Source: an uncultured Sporolactobacillus sp. (GTDB taxonomy: Bacteria; Bacillota; Bacilli; Bacillales; Sporolactobacillaceae). From it: DNA of 29,273 nucleotides. The translations under genes were made by a program, and so were the position numbers. Numbering within the stretch: the first letter of the stretch is position 1; every line of letters begins with the position of its first letter. The notes beneath the pieces are model-generated. The model was not told where the DNA came from, did not search any database, and saw only the letters and a program-made list of their open reading frames with translations. Location: contig UQRJ01000003.1 of assembly GCA_900543345.1 (NCBI GenBank), positions 1 through 29,273 on the forward strand. Direction: 5' to 3'. Positions 29,133-29,273 of this stretch are shown piece by piece.

Positions 29133-29273
29133 TGTTCATCCCATCCCCGGGCCGATATCGACGGCTCGTTAGCGGCACCTCCGGACCAAATACCCCCCTT
29201 TCAGTGCTTCCAGGTTATTTTTACGGCCCGATGAGTCACTCATATGTAGCTCTGTGCCTCATTCTCCTATTCT
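29133..29273. other. Contig-end segment, no gene recognised
   Basis: 141 bases between the terminator and the contig end. Neither strand has an open frame that crosses it with recognisable content. The leftward strand has riboswitch-like blocks (GAGGCAC, GAAAGGGG), but the match to a known class is too weak to call. Confidence 0.4.

Noticed and set aside
29133..29273. Lysine-riboswitch-like blocks on the minus strand (GAGGCAC, GAGTGA, GAAAGGGG) before the terminator at 29080
   Set aside because: Order and rough spacing resemble an L-box, but key core bases differ and no gene follows on that strand; a covariance search (Rfam) would decide.
1..29273. CRISPR arrays, tRNA or rRNA genes, insertion sequences, phage genes
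   Set aside because: I looked for regularly spaced repeats, CCA-ended cloverleaf patterns, transposase motifs and phage structural genes and saw none.

Overview
The window looks like one complete Illumina contig of a low-to-mid-GC Gram-positive bacterium (Bacillota). The evidence is strong AGGAGG-type ribosome binding sites, a Zur box of the Bacillus type, LacI-controlled kdg genes as in Bacillus, a Bacillaceae-like intergenic repeat, and lactobacillus-like ribosomal and zinc-uptake proteins. Sporolactobacillus or a close relative is my best guess, but this is inference. Bases 1-46 are library adapter, not genome.

Layout. 47-1043: the end of a methionine ABC transporter (metI tail, then metQ broken by one missing base). 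1217-3050: a leftward flavodoxin / MarR regulator / membrane protein operon with a palindromic operator. 3222-3503: a TetR remnant. 3692-5762: a leftward YibE/YibF-type membrane protein pair plus a small membrane protein. 5990-6781: an XRE-type regulator whose C-terminal half is a long run of Gly-led hydrophobic pentads. 7042-8982: an OatA-like peptidoglycan O-acetyltransferase. 9727-11586: a leftward trio of Asp/Asn/Ser-rich exported protein, ApbE flavin transferase and b-haem membrane protein. 11927-12874: a membrane-anchored polysaccharide deacetylase.

13383-25332 is the centre of interest: two paralogous sugar-acid cassettes, each encoding a TIM-barrel isomerase, a 428-residue permease and a 2-keto-3-deoxygluconate (KDG) type kinase in the same order. 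Cassette 1 ends with KDPG aldolase and lies beside a KdgR-like LacI repressor. Cassette 2 lacks an aldolase but is associated with a second LacI regulator, a divergent hexulose-phosphate synthase / hexuloisomerase pair (hxlA-hxlB) and an 86-residue protein of unknown function. The promoters of cassette 2, hxlAB and the 86-residue gene carry near-identical copies of one operator (core GGAAACCGGTT), which defines a small regulon. Cassette 1 carries a related but different operator (core AACCGGTTTATA) and a likely cre site. No dehydratase or sugar-acid dehydrogenase is visible, so the substrates are open.

25678-28954 is a zinc-starvation (Zur) island: a leftward rpsN (low-cysteine S14) / zinc-binding lipoprotein / small basic protein / rpmF (cysteine-free L32) group behind one perfect Zur box, and a rightward YciC/ZagA-like COG0523 GTPase behind another. 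That GTPase lacks the usual CxCC metal motif. The window ends in non-coding sequence with a terminator for a leftward transcript that begins beyond the contig end.
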